This document shows positions 1-6,915 of a stretch of DNA of 31,205 nt, one piece after another (within the stretch, counting starts at the first letter, position 1; every line of letters begins with the position of its first letter). The DNA is from Eubacterium sp. TM05-53. GTDB lineage: Bacteria > Bacillota_I > Bacilli_A > Erysipelotrichales > Erysipelotrichaceae. Below the pieces are notes generated by a model. It did no database searches, was not told the DNA's origin, and saw only the letters and a program-made list of their open reading frames with translations. The stretch lies in contig NZ_QSPK01000001.1 of NCBI RefSeq assembly GCF_003436425.1, positions 87,305 to 118,509 on the forward strand. Direction: 5' to 3'. The translations under genes and the position numbers were made by a program.

Positions 1-237
1 CTCTTTTTTCTTCTTCTTTTCTGAAGCTGACAGTTCAGATACTTTCTTTTTAGAAAATTCAGCTTCACCATAAGCTTTGCGTACACCCACATATTCTTTA
101 TCATGAAATAAAGCATTCAAACAGTTTGTAGCATATCGAACCAACTGATTATGCATCTGATTCGCATAGAAAAAAGACTTCGACAAAAAACGTTTCTCAG
201 ATCCACTTAGTTCCAATTGAAAGCGTACTGTATACAT
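1..237 (-). CDS. TnpB-like (IS200/IS605 OrfB) protein, N-terminal part, runs off the window
   Basis: The frame opens at an ATG at 237 and stays open for 79 codons to the window edge, so only the N-terminus is visible. It has a good Shine-Dalgarno site (AAAGGAG) about nine bases upstream. The translation begins MYTVRFQLEL and continues with a FFYANQMHNQLVRYA segment, a DKEYVGVRKAYGE segment and a Lys-rich stretch. This layout resembles the N-terminus of IS200/IS605 OrfB (TnpB), the RNA-guided nuclease of these transposons. The catalytic RuvC residues would lie outside the window, so activity cannot be judged. A subterminal hairpin of the type found at IS605-family ends lies just upstream (334-353), which supports the call. 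No tnpA is visible upstream, so this would be a tnpB-only element. Confidence 0.6.
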   Translation of the reverse strand, partial: MYTVRFQLELSGSEKRFLSKSFFYANQMHNQLVRYATNCLNALFHDKEYVGVRKAYGEAEFSKKKVSELSASEKKKKKE

Positions 238-282
238 ATCGAAGTCTCCTTTTATTACGATGTATTCTACGTATATATTATA

Positions 283-993
283 TCATGATTCGTATATAGA
301 AACAGCAGAAAACCAGTTACATACGTCATTCATCTCATGACTAAAGTCACGAGCGTTCTGACTCTTACCGTAAACTTCCCTAAAAAGAGAAGTCAAATAG
401 TCCTTTTTATCTTTTTCATCTTCTAAAGCCAATAACCTAGGCATTCCACCATAAAGCATATAGGTATCTAACGCTTTTCTTTCATCCCCTTTAACATGTG
501 AATAATATTCTTCAAATGATAACAGATAAACATGAATCTGTGTTGCACGCCCTCTGAATTCTGTAGCAATGTCATTAGACAAGCCTTTAGAATTACTTCC
601 AGTTACATAAACATCAAGATTTCTGTATGCTTTCAGTTCATTCAGCATATCATAAATCGTAACTGTAATTCCGCCATTTTCTTCATCAACAACTTTAGTA
701 GTATATTGTACTTCATCAATAAAAAGATAGAATTTTTCTTCTTTTTTATCACAAATCGCATCTTCTACATACTCGCAAAGAGTAATCGGATTTCGATATT
801 TGTAATATCGTCTTTGATCTAACTCAAACTTAAGAATATGGTCTTCTGGTACTCCCTGAGATAAAAGATACTCATAAAACAGGTCAAAAAGCATAACTGA
901 TTTTCCACATCTACGAATACCAGTGATAACCTTCACCTCTCCATTCCACATATTGTGAATCAATCGTTTCAAATAAGAATCTCGCTTAACCAT
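283..993 (-). pseudogene. Truncated DUF4143-type AAA ATPase
   Basis: The 236-residue product starts like the AAA_14/DUF4143 family of ATPases: Walker A GIRRCGKS at residues 25-32, Walker B LFIDE at 90-94, a sensor-like VTGSNS at 130-135, and the RGRATQIHVYLLSFEEY signature at about 148-163. Relatives are usually around 400 residues with a C-terminal DUF4143 region; here that region is missing. After FREVY (to residue 208) the sequence is replaced by 28 residues encoded by the end of the TnpB element, including its hairpin, followed by a stop. The ATPase core may still be translated, but the gene is almost certainly broken. The function of intact relatives is poorly defined. Confidence 0.75.
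334..353 (-). repeat. Subterminal hairpin of the IS200/IS605-type element
   Basis: The arms 334-341 and 346-353 pair over eight positions with one mismatch, which becomes a G-T wobble on the minus strand. They enclose a four-base loop. This is the kind of structure recognised by TnpA at IS605-family ends. Confidence 0.55.
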
Positions 994-1236
994 TTTTCAC
1001 CTCACACTTACGTCGTTTTTGACACAACTTTCATCTGTAGTATACCAACCTATTCTAAAATTATAAATCCTTTCGCAAATTTACACCGTAAACTTGCGAC
1101 GCATACGACGCTAGTACAAGGTTAACACTACTTTAAAGACATTATTTCAACTGCCGCTCAAACATATTTGTCAAAATTATGGTTTGATAAACATATCACT
1201 GAATCTTACAATTTTATTAGTCAATCTTAAAACCTC

Positions 1237-1265
1237 TTGCATAATGTTATTCGGTGTAGTATATT
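1237..1265 (+). promoter_or_regulatory. Promoter of the small RNA-like unit
   Basis: A -35 box TTGCAT (1237-1242), a 17-base spacer and a -10 box TATATT (1260-1265) form a good sigma-A promoter. The predicted start near 1272 lies only about 70 bases before an intrinsic terminator. Confidence 0.6.
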
Positions 1266-1271
1266 ATTGCT

Positions 1272-1341
1272 ATGAATTGCGGTGGTCGTCTTCGGACAAC
1301 ACCTAGAAGGAACCTGATGCGTCGGGTTCTTTTTCTTTTTT
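1272..1341 (+). ncRNA. Candidate small RNA, about 70 nt
   Basis: The transcript predicted from the promoter at 1237-1265 holds two hairpins. The first (1281-1303) has GGTG/CACC and GTC/GAC helices capped by a C(UUCG)G tetraloop. The second (1311-1328, AACCTGA-TGCG-TCGGGTT) is followed by the U-tract CTTTTTCTTTTTT, a standard terminator. The size and compactness fit a regulatory RNA such as a type I antitoxin. However, no small hydrophobic toxin frame was found on the opposite strand to the right, so the role is unknown. A 50-codon frame from an ATG at 1272 runs through the terminator without a ribosome site and is not called. Confidence 0.5.
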
Positions 1342-1445
1342 CAAAAAATGTAGACATCTATTTGAAATTCTCGATTCAAGAGAAGAAAGAAAATCGACAG
1401 TGTTGGTTTCTCAAATCCTACTAAAAGAATAGTACGATTTATTTA

Positions 1446-1886
1446 AGGATTATACATACGCTGACGCGTGTTTAGATCGAGTTATATGTGAAGCATATCG
1501 TCTAGAATTTAAAGTTGAATCAATAAGAAATTAAATCAAAAAATTGATGTACCGGTAGATCGCTATAGATACACCGATGGTGCGCTACACACGTACCATT
1601 TTCCGTCATATGCAAAATCTGAAATGAATCTTGTAACTACATCAATATTTCGTTTATTAATATAATGAAAAACAGAAATTCTCAAACATCAGTTCAAGAA
1701 TTCGTTTTAAATCTCGCACAAAAAAAACACCTCCAATTCGCAAGATCTATAGAACTTAATATTCTACAAATACATCTTACAACTGAAAGCGTAGAAACGG
1801 CTCTGATTAATGGATTGTGTGGCTCTAAATGATGGAATGAGCGGCTCTCAGTGCTGGACGGTGTGGCTCTGAATGCGTGGAATACT
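1446..1886 (+). mobile_element. Decayed IS21-like remnant with terminal repeats
   Basis: The plus-strand frame at 1446-1534 reads DYTYADACLDRVICEAYRL and ends FKVESIRN before a stop. It resembles the C-terminus of IS21-family IstA transposases, where a Y-x-x-x-R-L-E-x-A-C-x-x-A-L pattern is followed by an S-(V/I)-K-N motif. Stops then break the frame. About 260 bases later come four tandem 22-bp units starting GGCTCT. IS21-family ends often carry such multiple repeats as transposase-binding sites. The match is by eye and weak; no istB can be recognised. Confidence 0.3.
1799..1886. repeat. Four tandem 22-bp repeats
   Basis: Units lie at 1799-1820, 1821-1842, 1843-1864 and 1865-1886. Each starts with an invariant GGCTCT followed by a variable part that usually contains TGGA. 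There is no spacer, so this is a direct tandem array and not a CRISPR. It is likely a set of protein-binding sites, possibly a transposon end. Confidence 0.8.
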
Positions 1887-1953
1887 CATATAAGGATTAT
1901 CTGTCTTTTTCTTTTTAACCTCTTTAGATTCTACTGTGAAATCTTAAACATTC

Positions 1954-1981
1954 AAAAAAAGGTAGGTGCACAACACCTACC
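1954..1981 (-). terminator. Terminator after the DUF2207 gene
   Basis: Arms GGTAGGTG (1961-1968) and CACCTACC (1974-1981) pair perfectly around a five-base loop. On the minus strand a run of seven T follows (1954-1960), so it ends the lemA-DUF2207 transcript. Confidence 0.8.
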
Positions 1982-1990
1982 AAGTTACGC

Positions 1991-2039
1991 GGGCTCATCA
2001 CCCTAAGTTCATGTATCTGTAGTGGGCTCATCACCCTAA
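1991..2039. repeat. 16-bp direct repeat GGGCTCATCACCCTAA, two copies
   Basis: Identical copies lie at 1991-2006 and 2024-2039. Each can form a small GGG/CCC hairpin. They sit between the DUF2207 stop codon and its terminator. Function unknown. Confidence 0.7.
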
Positions 2040-2049
2040 TACTTATCTC

Positions 2050-3924
2050 TTACCAGCTTCCGCCGCCTCCGCCACCGGCGCCTCCACCAGAGAAGCCACC
2101 AAAGCTAGAGCCCATGCTATTGGCTGTACTTTTCATTTGTTCTGTTTGATAATCCAATAAATTTTGATGAATTGGTTCATACATACTTCTTGTCAGCATT
2201 CTGTAATAGAAATAAGAAGTATATGGATCTGAATAATACGAATCATACCAATCTGGTTGTGCCAAAGGAATCGTACTAAACTTCTTTGTCCACATTTCAG
2301 AAAGTCCAAATACCATCGCATATGGAATGACATCATAGTAATATGAAGGATTTTCCATAGACAATCTTTCCAATTGTGGTACTTCTGCTTTTTCAACAAA
2401 GTCTTTAAAACCTAATAGCTCAGGAGCCACACTTTTAAAGTAATCACTCACTACATTAAATCGAGGACACAATAGAATTGGAAGTGAAACTACCACAATG
2501 CCTATCATCATAAATTCAAATGGAACAATGCTTAGAATAGAATCGCATTGTCGATATATAAAGTATGCAAGAATCAAAATAAACGCAGCACTTAATACTT
2601 TCTTTAATACACCAAGTTTATTCTTGTTAAATACATTTGTTGCCGCTGCAGAATAATTTAAAACCATCATAAGCACAAAGCTAAATGTCGCAAGAATGGT
2701 TTCAATCAAATTATCTACAATACTATATCGAGTATTGAATAAGATACTTACAATCATACAAATCATGGCTAGAATGGTTGTCACAAACCCATGATCAATC
2801 GTCGAAAGTTTTTTATCGCCACTAAATTCATCATTCAAAGCTTCTTTGGCATCATCCATAGCCTTACCAAACTTACTTGATAGTTTCGATAATTTCACAC
2901 TGTTTTTTGTTTTAAACAAACCGTTATAAATCTTCTTTTGATGTTTTAAAATAGGCGGTTCATGATTCTCTTGCTTTGTAAGAACCAAGTCATCCTCCGT
3001 TTCAGAAATAGTTAAATACCCTTTACTAGCCCAATATGGAATCAAGGCCATTAAATCCTCTTGATCCACAGACTCATCCACAATCGTTCCCACCATAGCT
3101 GGATCCATGTCTTTTGGTGGATAGAAATTTACAATTGGTGTAATATGCGTTTTCTTTAAAAGAAGAGCACGAATCAAGCTATATAGGCCAAATAGAGTGG
3201 CTAAACCCAAAAAGATAAAAGGTGTCTTTGAAGTCGTTTGTTTGGCACCCACAAAATAGCCTTGTCTTAATTGACCAAAGATTGTAATGGCTTGTTTAGC
3301 ACCAATATCATAGGCAGAACCACTAATCGAATTCGAAGTAATAATTGGATTCACATTTAAAGCATTCGATTGATTGCCTAGACTTCCACTAAAGACTTGA
3401 ATGTTTGAAATTTCTTCATCCGTTAAAGCCTTTTCGAATTGAATATCAAAACTAAAATGAGAAATCGTAGTATCCCAATTATTTCCGAGTACAGAATAAT
3501 ATATAAAATCCAAGTCTGAATGATAATCTTCAGGAATGACAATCGTATACGTCAAAGTATATGTGTGTGGGCCAATGATCGTATAGTCTTCACTACCAAT
3601 TTGAATCACACGATTCCCTGAATCAGAATCCACTTCATACTCATCATTTAATACGTTGATATCTTGAATTTTTAACTTATACTTTTCATCCCGATTGATA
3701 TACATCGTTTCTGGAATATTACGATAAATACCATGACGATAACTTGAGAAGTTGACATCAATCACTTCTTTTACATCAATCGTATTGTTTGAATGATATA
3801 TCGCATTTACATTATAGTCATCAATCGTGTACCCTCCATCATCAGCATATACATCGATACATCCAAAGCATAAAATAAATGCGAATAAGAAGGCCAAGAC
3901 CTTCTTAAAATTTAACTTGAACAT
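2050..3924 (-). CDS. DUF2207 family secreted/membrane protein
   Basis: The 624-residue protein starts with a signal peptide (MFKLNFKKVLAFLFAFILCF, then VYADDG). It continues with an extracellular beta-rich DUF2207 domain (about residues 30-235), a membrane segment near residues 235-260, a cytoplasmic stretch, two or three further membrane segments (about 375-470), and a long C-terminal part ending in the Gly-rich GGGAGGGGGGSW tail typical of this family. The ATG at 3924 is preferred to the one at 4008 because it has a GGAAAGAG site just upstream and gives a proper signal peptide. It overlaps the end of lemA by 20 bases. DUF2207 genes are often paired with lemA; the biochemical role is not established, although an envelope function is likely. 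Confidence 0.85.
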   Translation of the reverse strand: MFKLNFKKVLAFLFAFILCFGCIDVYADDGGYTIDDYNVNAIYHSNNTIDVKEVIDVNFSSYRHGIYRNIPETMYINRDEKYKLKIQDINVLNDEYEVDSDSGNRVIQIGSEDYTIIGPHTYTLTYTIVIPEDYHSDLDFIYYSVLGNNWDTTISHFSFDIQFEKALTDEEISNIQVFSGSLGNQSNALNVNPIITSNSISGSAYDIGAKQAITIFGQLRQGYFVGAKQTTSKTPFIFLGLATLFGLYSLIRALLLKKTHITPIVNFYPPKDMDPAMVGTIVDESVDQEDLMALIPYWASKGYLTISETEDDLVLTKQENHEPPILKHQKKIYNGLFKTKNSVKLSKLSSKFGKAMDDAKEALNDEFSGDKKLSTIDHGFVTTILAMICMIVSILFNTRYSIVDNLIETILATFSFVLMMVLNYSAAATNVFNKNKLGVLKKVLSAAFILILAYFIYRQCDSILSIVPFEFMMIGIVVVSLPILLCPRFNVVSDYFKSVAPELLGFKDFVEKAEVPQLERLSMENPSYYYDVIPYAMVFGLSEMWTKKFSTIPLAQPDWYDSYYSDPYTSYFYYRMLTRSMYEPIHQNLLDYQTEQMKSTANSMGSSFGGFSGGGAGGGGGGSW

Positions 3925-4450
3925 TTTCTCTTTCCGAAGTATTGGCCACTTCAAACATTGTCTTCTTTTCAAAATGGAATAAAGATGCCACAATATTTGT
4001 CGGAACACTCATAATCACATCATTATATTCACGAACTAATGCATTGTAGTATTTACGAGAATTTGCGATATCCTCCTCAACCAACTTCAATTGATTTTGA
4101 AGATCCATAAAATTCGTGTTGGCCTTTAAATCCGGATATTGTTCCGCCACCGCAAAAATACCCTGAATGGCATTTGTGATCTTATTTTCACTATCCATAA
4201 CATCCTTTGAAGTTTTTGCCATATTTCTTTGGGCAATCACTGAACTCAATGTATCCGCCTCATGTTTCGCATATCCCTTCACGGTTTCCACTAAGTTTGG
4301 AATCAAATCAAAACGCTTCTTCAAATACACATCCATTGTAGAGAAGCCTTCATCCACTCTATTTGATAAACGAACAAGCTTGTTGTAGCTTGACATCACA
4401 AACAATACCAACAAGACGATTAATACAATAACAACAATAATTAAGATCAT
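3905..4450 (-). CDS. lemA: LemA family protein
   Basis: This 181-residue protein has an N-terminal hydrophobic anchor (residues 1-20) followed by the LemA signature: SYNKLVRLSNRVDEGFSTMDVYL, then the RFDLIPNLVETVKGYAKHE motif and a helical coiled region (IAQRNMA, LKLVEEDIANSRKYYN). The length is normal for LemA. A strong ribosome site (AGGAGG) lies upstream of the ATG. It forms a two-gene operon with the overlapping DUF2207 gene. LemA proteins are anchored with a long helical domain; the precise function is unclear. Confidence 0.93.
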   Translation of the reverse strand: MILIIVVIVLIVLLVLFVMSSYNKLVRLSNRVDEGFSTMDVYLKKRFDLIPNLVETVKGYAKHEADTLSSVIAQRNMAKTSKDVMDSENKITNAIQGIFAVAEQYPDLKANTNFMDLQNQLKLVEEDIANSRKYYNALVREYNDVIMSVPTNIVASLFHFEKKTMFEVANTSERENVQVKF

Positions 4451-4470
4451 AATAAAATCCTCCTGACATG

Positions 4471-4476
4471 ATTATA
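4471..4476 (-). promoter_or_regulatory. -10 box of the lemA-DUF2207 operon
   Basis: A perfect TATAAT lies about 20 bases upstream of the lemA ATG. The matching -35 position falls inside the T-run of the preceding terminator (4489-4517) and is poor, so terminator and promoter overlap. Confidence 0.45.
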
Positions 4477-4488
4477 CCTCAAATACAC

Positions 4489-4517
4489 AAAAAAAAGTAG
4501 AAGCATAACACTTCTAC
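4489..4517 (-). terminator. Terminator after the 3D-domain protein gene
   Basis: Arms 4497-4503 (GTAGAAG) and 4511-4517 (CTTCTAC) form a 7-bp stem with a seven-base loop. On the minus strand eight T follow. Confidence 0.75.
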
Positions 4518-4532
4518 CCTAACTCATATATA

Positions 4533-5231
4533 TTACCAGTCTGTCGCAATATCTAATTGAGTATCTGAATTTTGCGTAAAACTACCTGTATCACAGACGA
4601 TTCCCTGTCCTAATGAAGTATCTACAATAGATCCTCTAGGATACTTATTTAAATCGGCTGCCACAATAACATAATCCCCTAACATCTTCACACCATCTTC
4701 ACGAACCCAATAATTATCATTGTTTCCCATACCACGCATAATGTCGACTACCCCTGACATATTTAAGTTGTAGTATGTTTCCTTTCCATTAGGCCCATAA
4801 TATACACCACCCGATGCAGTAAGTGCATTCGCATTACTTACATATTGTGTGTATGATGGTTGCGAATAAATGACCTGAGTCACCGCATTATAATTATTTT
4901 GAACGAATGTTACATCATTCAATAACTCCGGCTGCTCTAAGATCATTTCTTCAACGCTTTTCGACTCTTCTTGTTTCTTGCTAGATTCTTCCTCGATATT
5001 TTGAATCTGTTCTTCGAATTTCTCTTTTAACTCTTGAGTTCCGTTTTTTGTATCCACACGCATTAAAATGTTTGTATCCGCATTATTCGTTTTGGCATAA
5101 ACCTTACTTTCTTCCCCAATAACTGATGATGTTGTTAGTACTGTTAATGCTAATGTCGACAACAATAAACCCGAAACCAATCCTTTTCTTACTACACTAC
5201 TCTCTAAATTTTCTTCTTTTATAAAGTTCAA
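4533..5231 (-). CDS. Secreted 3D-domain (double-psi beta-barrel) cell-wall protein
   Basis: The 232-residue product has a signal peptide (hydrophobic GLVSGLLLSTLALTVL, cleavage near VYA), a charged Glu/Lys-rich coiled segment (about residues 60-105) and a C-terminal 3D-type domain. The three characteristic aspartates are visible in VAADLN (D193), VCDTG (D214) and LDIATDW (D227). In peptidoglycan lytic proteins such as MltA/RpfB-like enzymes and 3D-domain endolysins this fold binds or cleaves glycan strands. The TTG at 5231 is preferred because GGAGGG lies four bases before it; the earlier in-frame TTG at 5243 overlaps that site. It stands alone between two terminators. Whether it is an active enzyme is unclear. 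Confidence 0.7.
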   Translation of the reverse strand: MNFIKEENLESSVVRKGLVSGLLLSTLALTVLTTSSVIGEESKVYAKTNNADTNILMRVDTKNGTQELKEKFEEQIQNIEEESSKKQEESKSVEEMILEQPELLNDVTFVQNNYNAVTQVIYSQPSYTQYVSNANALTASGGVYYGPNGKETYYNLNMSGVVDIMRGMGNNDNYWVREDGVKMLGDYVIVAADLNKYPRGSIVDTSLGQGIVCDTGSFTQNSDTQLDIATDW

Positions 5232-5318
5232 AACACCCTCCAATCTTCCCCCTTGGCCTCATAAAATACGAGGCGGTTGTCCACCAAAAAATGAACAACA
5301 ACACTTAATACTATACAC

Positions 5319-5378
5319 AATTCTAAAAAAAAAGCAAATTTCGCCACTAAAAAAGGCCGTTTCATGCCAAAAGTGGCG
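5319..5378 (-). terminator. Terminator at the end of the accessory Sec operon, overlapping a promoter
   Basis: Arms CGCCACT (5342-5348) and AGTGGCG (5372-5378) enclose a smaller GGC/GCC pairing and are followed on the minus strand by a run of nine T (5325-5333). On the same strand, TTGCTT, a 16-base spacer and TATAGT sit within and just past the T-run, giving a candidate promoter for the 3D-domain gene. Confidence 0.7.
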
Positions 5379-5418
5379 AGAACGACCCATTTGTAAGCGA
5401 TGTTTTCAAAGAATGAAA

Positions 5419-5589
5419 TTAGAATCCAACTACGTTTAAGATAGCGGCAATAGCCCAAATAGCTGCCATAATCAAGTTTAATACTTTACTAAATTTCTTA
5501 TCACTTAAGTAAGCAAGAGTAACACTGTATAAACAACAGATTCCTTCCAAAACAATGATTACCATTAATGTGTTAAATGTACTAAACAT
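5419..5589 (-). CDS. 56-residue two-TM protein, positional candidate for Asp4/Asp5 (SecE/SecG-like)
   Basis: An ATG at 5587-5589 with an AAGGGAAGGG ribosome site opens a 56-codon frame. The product has two hydrophobic helices (about residues 7-28 and 37-54) joined by a short polar loop (SDKKFSK). It starts 15 bases after gtfB and is the last gene before the operon terminator. In Streptococcus gordonii the same place after gtfB is taken by asp4 and asp5, whose products resemble SecE and SecG. The two-helix layout is closest to SecG/Asp5. No sequence motif proves the assignment: the gene call is solid, the function is inferred from position and topology. Confidence 0.75.
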   Translation of the reverse strand: MFSTFNTLMVIIVLEGICCLYSVTLAYLSDKKFSKVLNLIMAAIWAIAAILNVVGF

Positions 5590-5604
5590 AAAAACCCTTC
5601 CCTT

Positions 5605-6915
5605 CTAAATATTTCTATAATCTTGCACATTTTGTGTCATAGCCATTTTTCTTTGTCTTTCTAGATTTAAATCTAAGTGAGACGCATCCTGAATCACTTT
5701 TACCATATCTTGGTAGTCATTCGCATCAAAGACAAAGTTTGGCAATACATATTTGCGATTATGGATCGTTTGATTAAATCCAAGAATCAACAGATTATGT
5801 AAGAATGCTTCTTTTGTGGCATCCACGATCTCATTTTCATAGTTGACATCTAAGAAGTAGTCGCACGTATTAAATAAATCTAAGATTTCGCTTGCCTTGC
5901 ATCCTGGATACAAACGTACATTATCATATTTTTCAAAAGATATCAACTTTTGTGACATCTCTGTCAATGCACAAACATGGAATTTCATGTTAGGTAGTGA
6001 ATTTACTAACTCATCCAATTTCTCAATATGATCTGAGTTTGTACAAATCAAAACATTATTCGAATGTCCATTCTCTTTTTCAAAGTTATATACATAACCC
6101 AAAGGTTTAACAATATTACTGTTTGCACCTAAAGAAATTAATTTCTCATACGCCTCTTTTTTCTGTACAAAAATTTTAGAAGTTCGACTAGAATGACCAT
6201 CCAAAATGACCTGCATATTTCCAGGAATATCCTCGCGATAACCTTCTTGCCAGAACAATACATCACTATGTTCACGATCTTCTAAGCTTTCCGATACAAA
6301 GAATGGATTGGATAAGGAGTTATAGAATAATCTTGTTGGATATACATCCAATTCTGTAAATAAATGTTTCGCAAATTCGACTTTATTCTTAAAGATATAT
6401 ACCTTATCATCTTGATTTAAAATAATGTCATGCGTCACAAAATTCTCAACTACTTTTTCATTTCCTGAAACATCATAATAACTTCTAGATACAAGCTGAC
6501 CTTTCTTATTAAAAATCGTTCTTGCATACAAGAAACCATATTTATTATAATGATCACTCACACGAACAACATGTGTATCATCATACCAATCTACAATCTT
6601 AACAAGTCTTTTATGTAAAGGAGATGCGAAGAATATCTTACCTCTTTCATGATTCAAATCAAAGACTTGACCACCCGTATTACTCGCCTTGATTTCCCAA
6701 TAATCCGGAACATCAATCTGGTTAAAATATCTAGGCTTTCCACCCTCTTTTTTACCACAATAATACGTATAAATACTCATTACATCCTCTGGTAAATATC
6801 CATCATCACTAAATGTAATAATAGGACCACTAAATCCAGAAGAACGCATACTTTGATAAAGCATTTGACTATCTTCATCAAAATTTTCTAATAATAAAAC
6901 TGGAGTTTCTAACAT
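5605..6915 (-). CDS. gtfB: Accessory Sec glycosylation factor GtfB
   Basis: GtfB is the partner subunit of the O-GlcNAc transferase that decorates Ser/Thr of serine-rich-repeat adhesins; it binds the acceptor and stabilises GtfA. The 436-residue product has the N-terminal GtfB beta-rich region (FFASPLHKRLVKIVDWYDD, then YNKYGFLYARTIF and SRSYYDVSG, about residues 110-185). A C-terminal Rossmann-like part follows, with LPNMKFHVCA, LYPGC and DYFLDVNYENEI. The start is the ATG at 6915: GGAGGG lies seven bases upstream, and the earlier ATG at 6930 overlaps that site. It overlaps the end of gtfA by seven bases, indicating translational coupling and joint production. Confidence 0.88.
   Translation of the reverse strand: MLETPVLLLENFDEDSQMLYQSMRSSGFSGPIITFSDDGYLPEDVMSIYTYYCGKKEGGKPRYFNQIDVPDYWEIKASNTGGQVFDLNHERGKIFFASPLHKRLVKIVDWYDDTHVVRVSDHYNKYGFLYARTIFNKKGQLVSRSYYDVSGNEKVVENFVTHDIILNQDDKVYIFKNKVEFAKHLFTELDVYPTRLFYNSLSNPFFVSESLEDREHSDVLFWQEGYREDIPGNMQVILDGHSSRTSKIFVQKKEAYEKLISLGANSNIVKPLGYVYNFEKENGHSNNVLICTNSDHIEKLDELVNSLPNMKFHVCALTEMSQKLISFEKYDNVRLYPGCKASEILDLFNTCDYFLDVNYENEIVDATKEAFLHNLLILGFNQTIHNRKYVLPNFVFDANDYQDMVKVIQDASHLDLNLERQRKMAMTQNVQDYRNI

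Larger units (their letters stand above)
1..369 (-). mobile_element. End of an IS200/IS605-type (tnpB-only) element inserted in an ATPase gene
   Basis: The part in the window holds the start of tnpB and, upstream of it, an imperfect hairpin at 334-353 (8-bp stem with one mismatch, four-base loop; on the minus strand CTCGTGAC-TTTA-GTCATGAG). CGTGACTTTAGTCA-like hairpins are typical subterminal structures of this family. The ATPase reading frame looks normal up to Tyr208, whose codon completes the minus-strand pentamer TTTAC at 370-374; the residues after it look foreign. IS200/IS605 elements insert 3' of short TTAC-like targets without a target duplication, so the boundary is inferred to be 369/370. 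The other end lies outside the window. Confidence 0.5.
994..2049. other. Gene-poor 1-kb stretch with sRNA-like unit and transposon debris
   Basis: No convincing intact protein gene is visible here on either strand. From left to right it holds the upstream region of the broken ATPase gene; a small imperfect inverted repeat (1167-1175 with 1183-1191, seven-base loop); a promoter with a short transcript ending in a strong terminator (1237-1341); a decayed reading frame resembling the C-terminus of IstA transposases (1446-1534); a 55-codon open frame of unknown meaning (1665-1832); four tandem 22-bp repeats (1799-1886); a minus-strand terminator (1954-1981); and a 16-bp direct repeat (1991-2006 and 2024-2039). 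Confidence 0.6.

Noticed and set aside
1272..1424. 50-codon frame (MNCGGRLRTTPRR...) at the sRNA start
   Set aside because: It has no ribosome site, its ATG lies at the predicted transcript start, and a strong terminator lies within it.
1345..1560. Type I toxin gene paired with the small RNA
   Set aside because: No short frame with a hydrophobic helix and ribosome site was found on the opposite strand, so the antitoxin idea remains unsupported.
1665..1832. 55-codon frame before the 22-bp repeats
   Set aside because: No clear ribosome site and no recognisable family; it runs into the repeats and looks like part of decayed mobile DNA.
1799..1886. Possible CRISPR array
   Set aside because: The units are adjacent with no spacers, differ from each other, and no cas genes are present.
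5228..5458. 76-codon minus-strand frame with hydrophobic stretches
   Set aside because: It crosses the operon terminator and the 5' region of the 3D-domain gene in another frame, and overlaps the better-supported 56-codon gene. No ribosome site fits.
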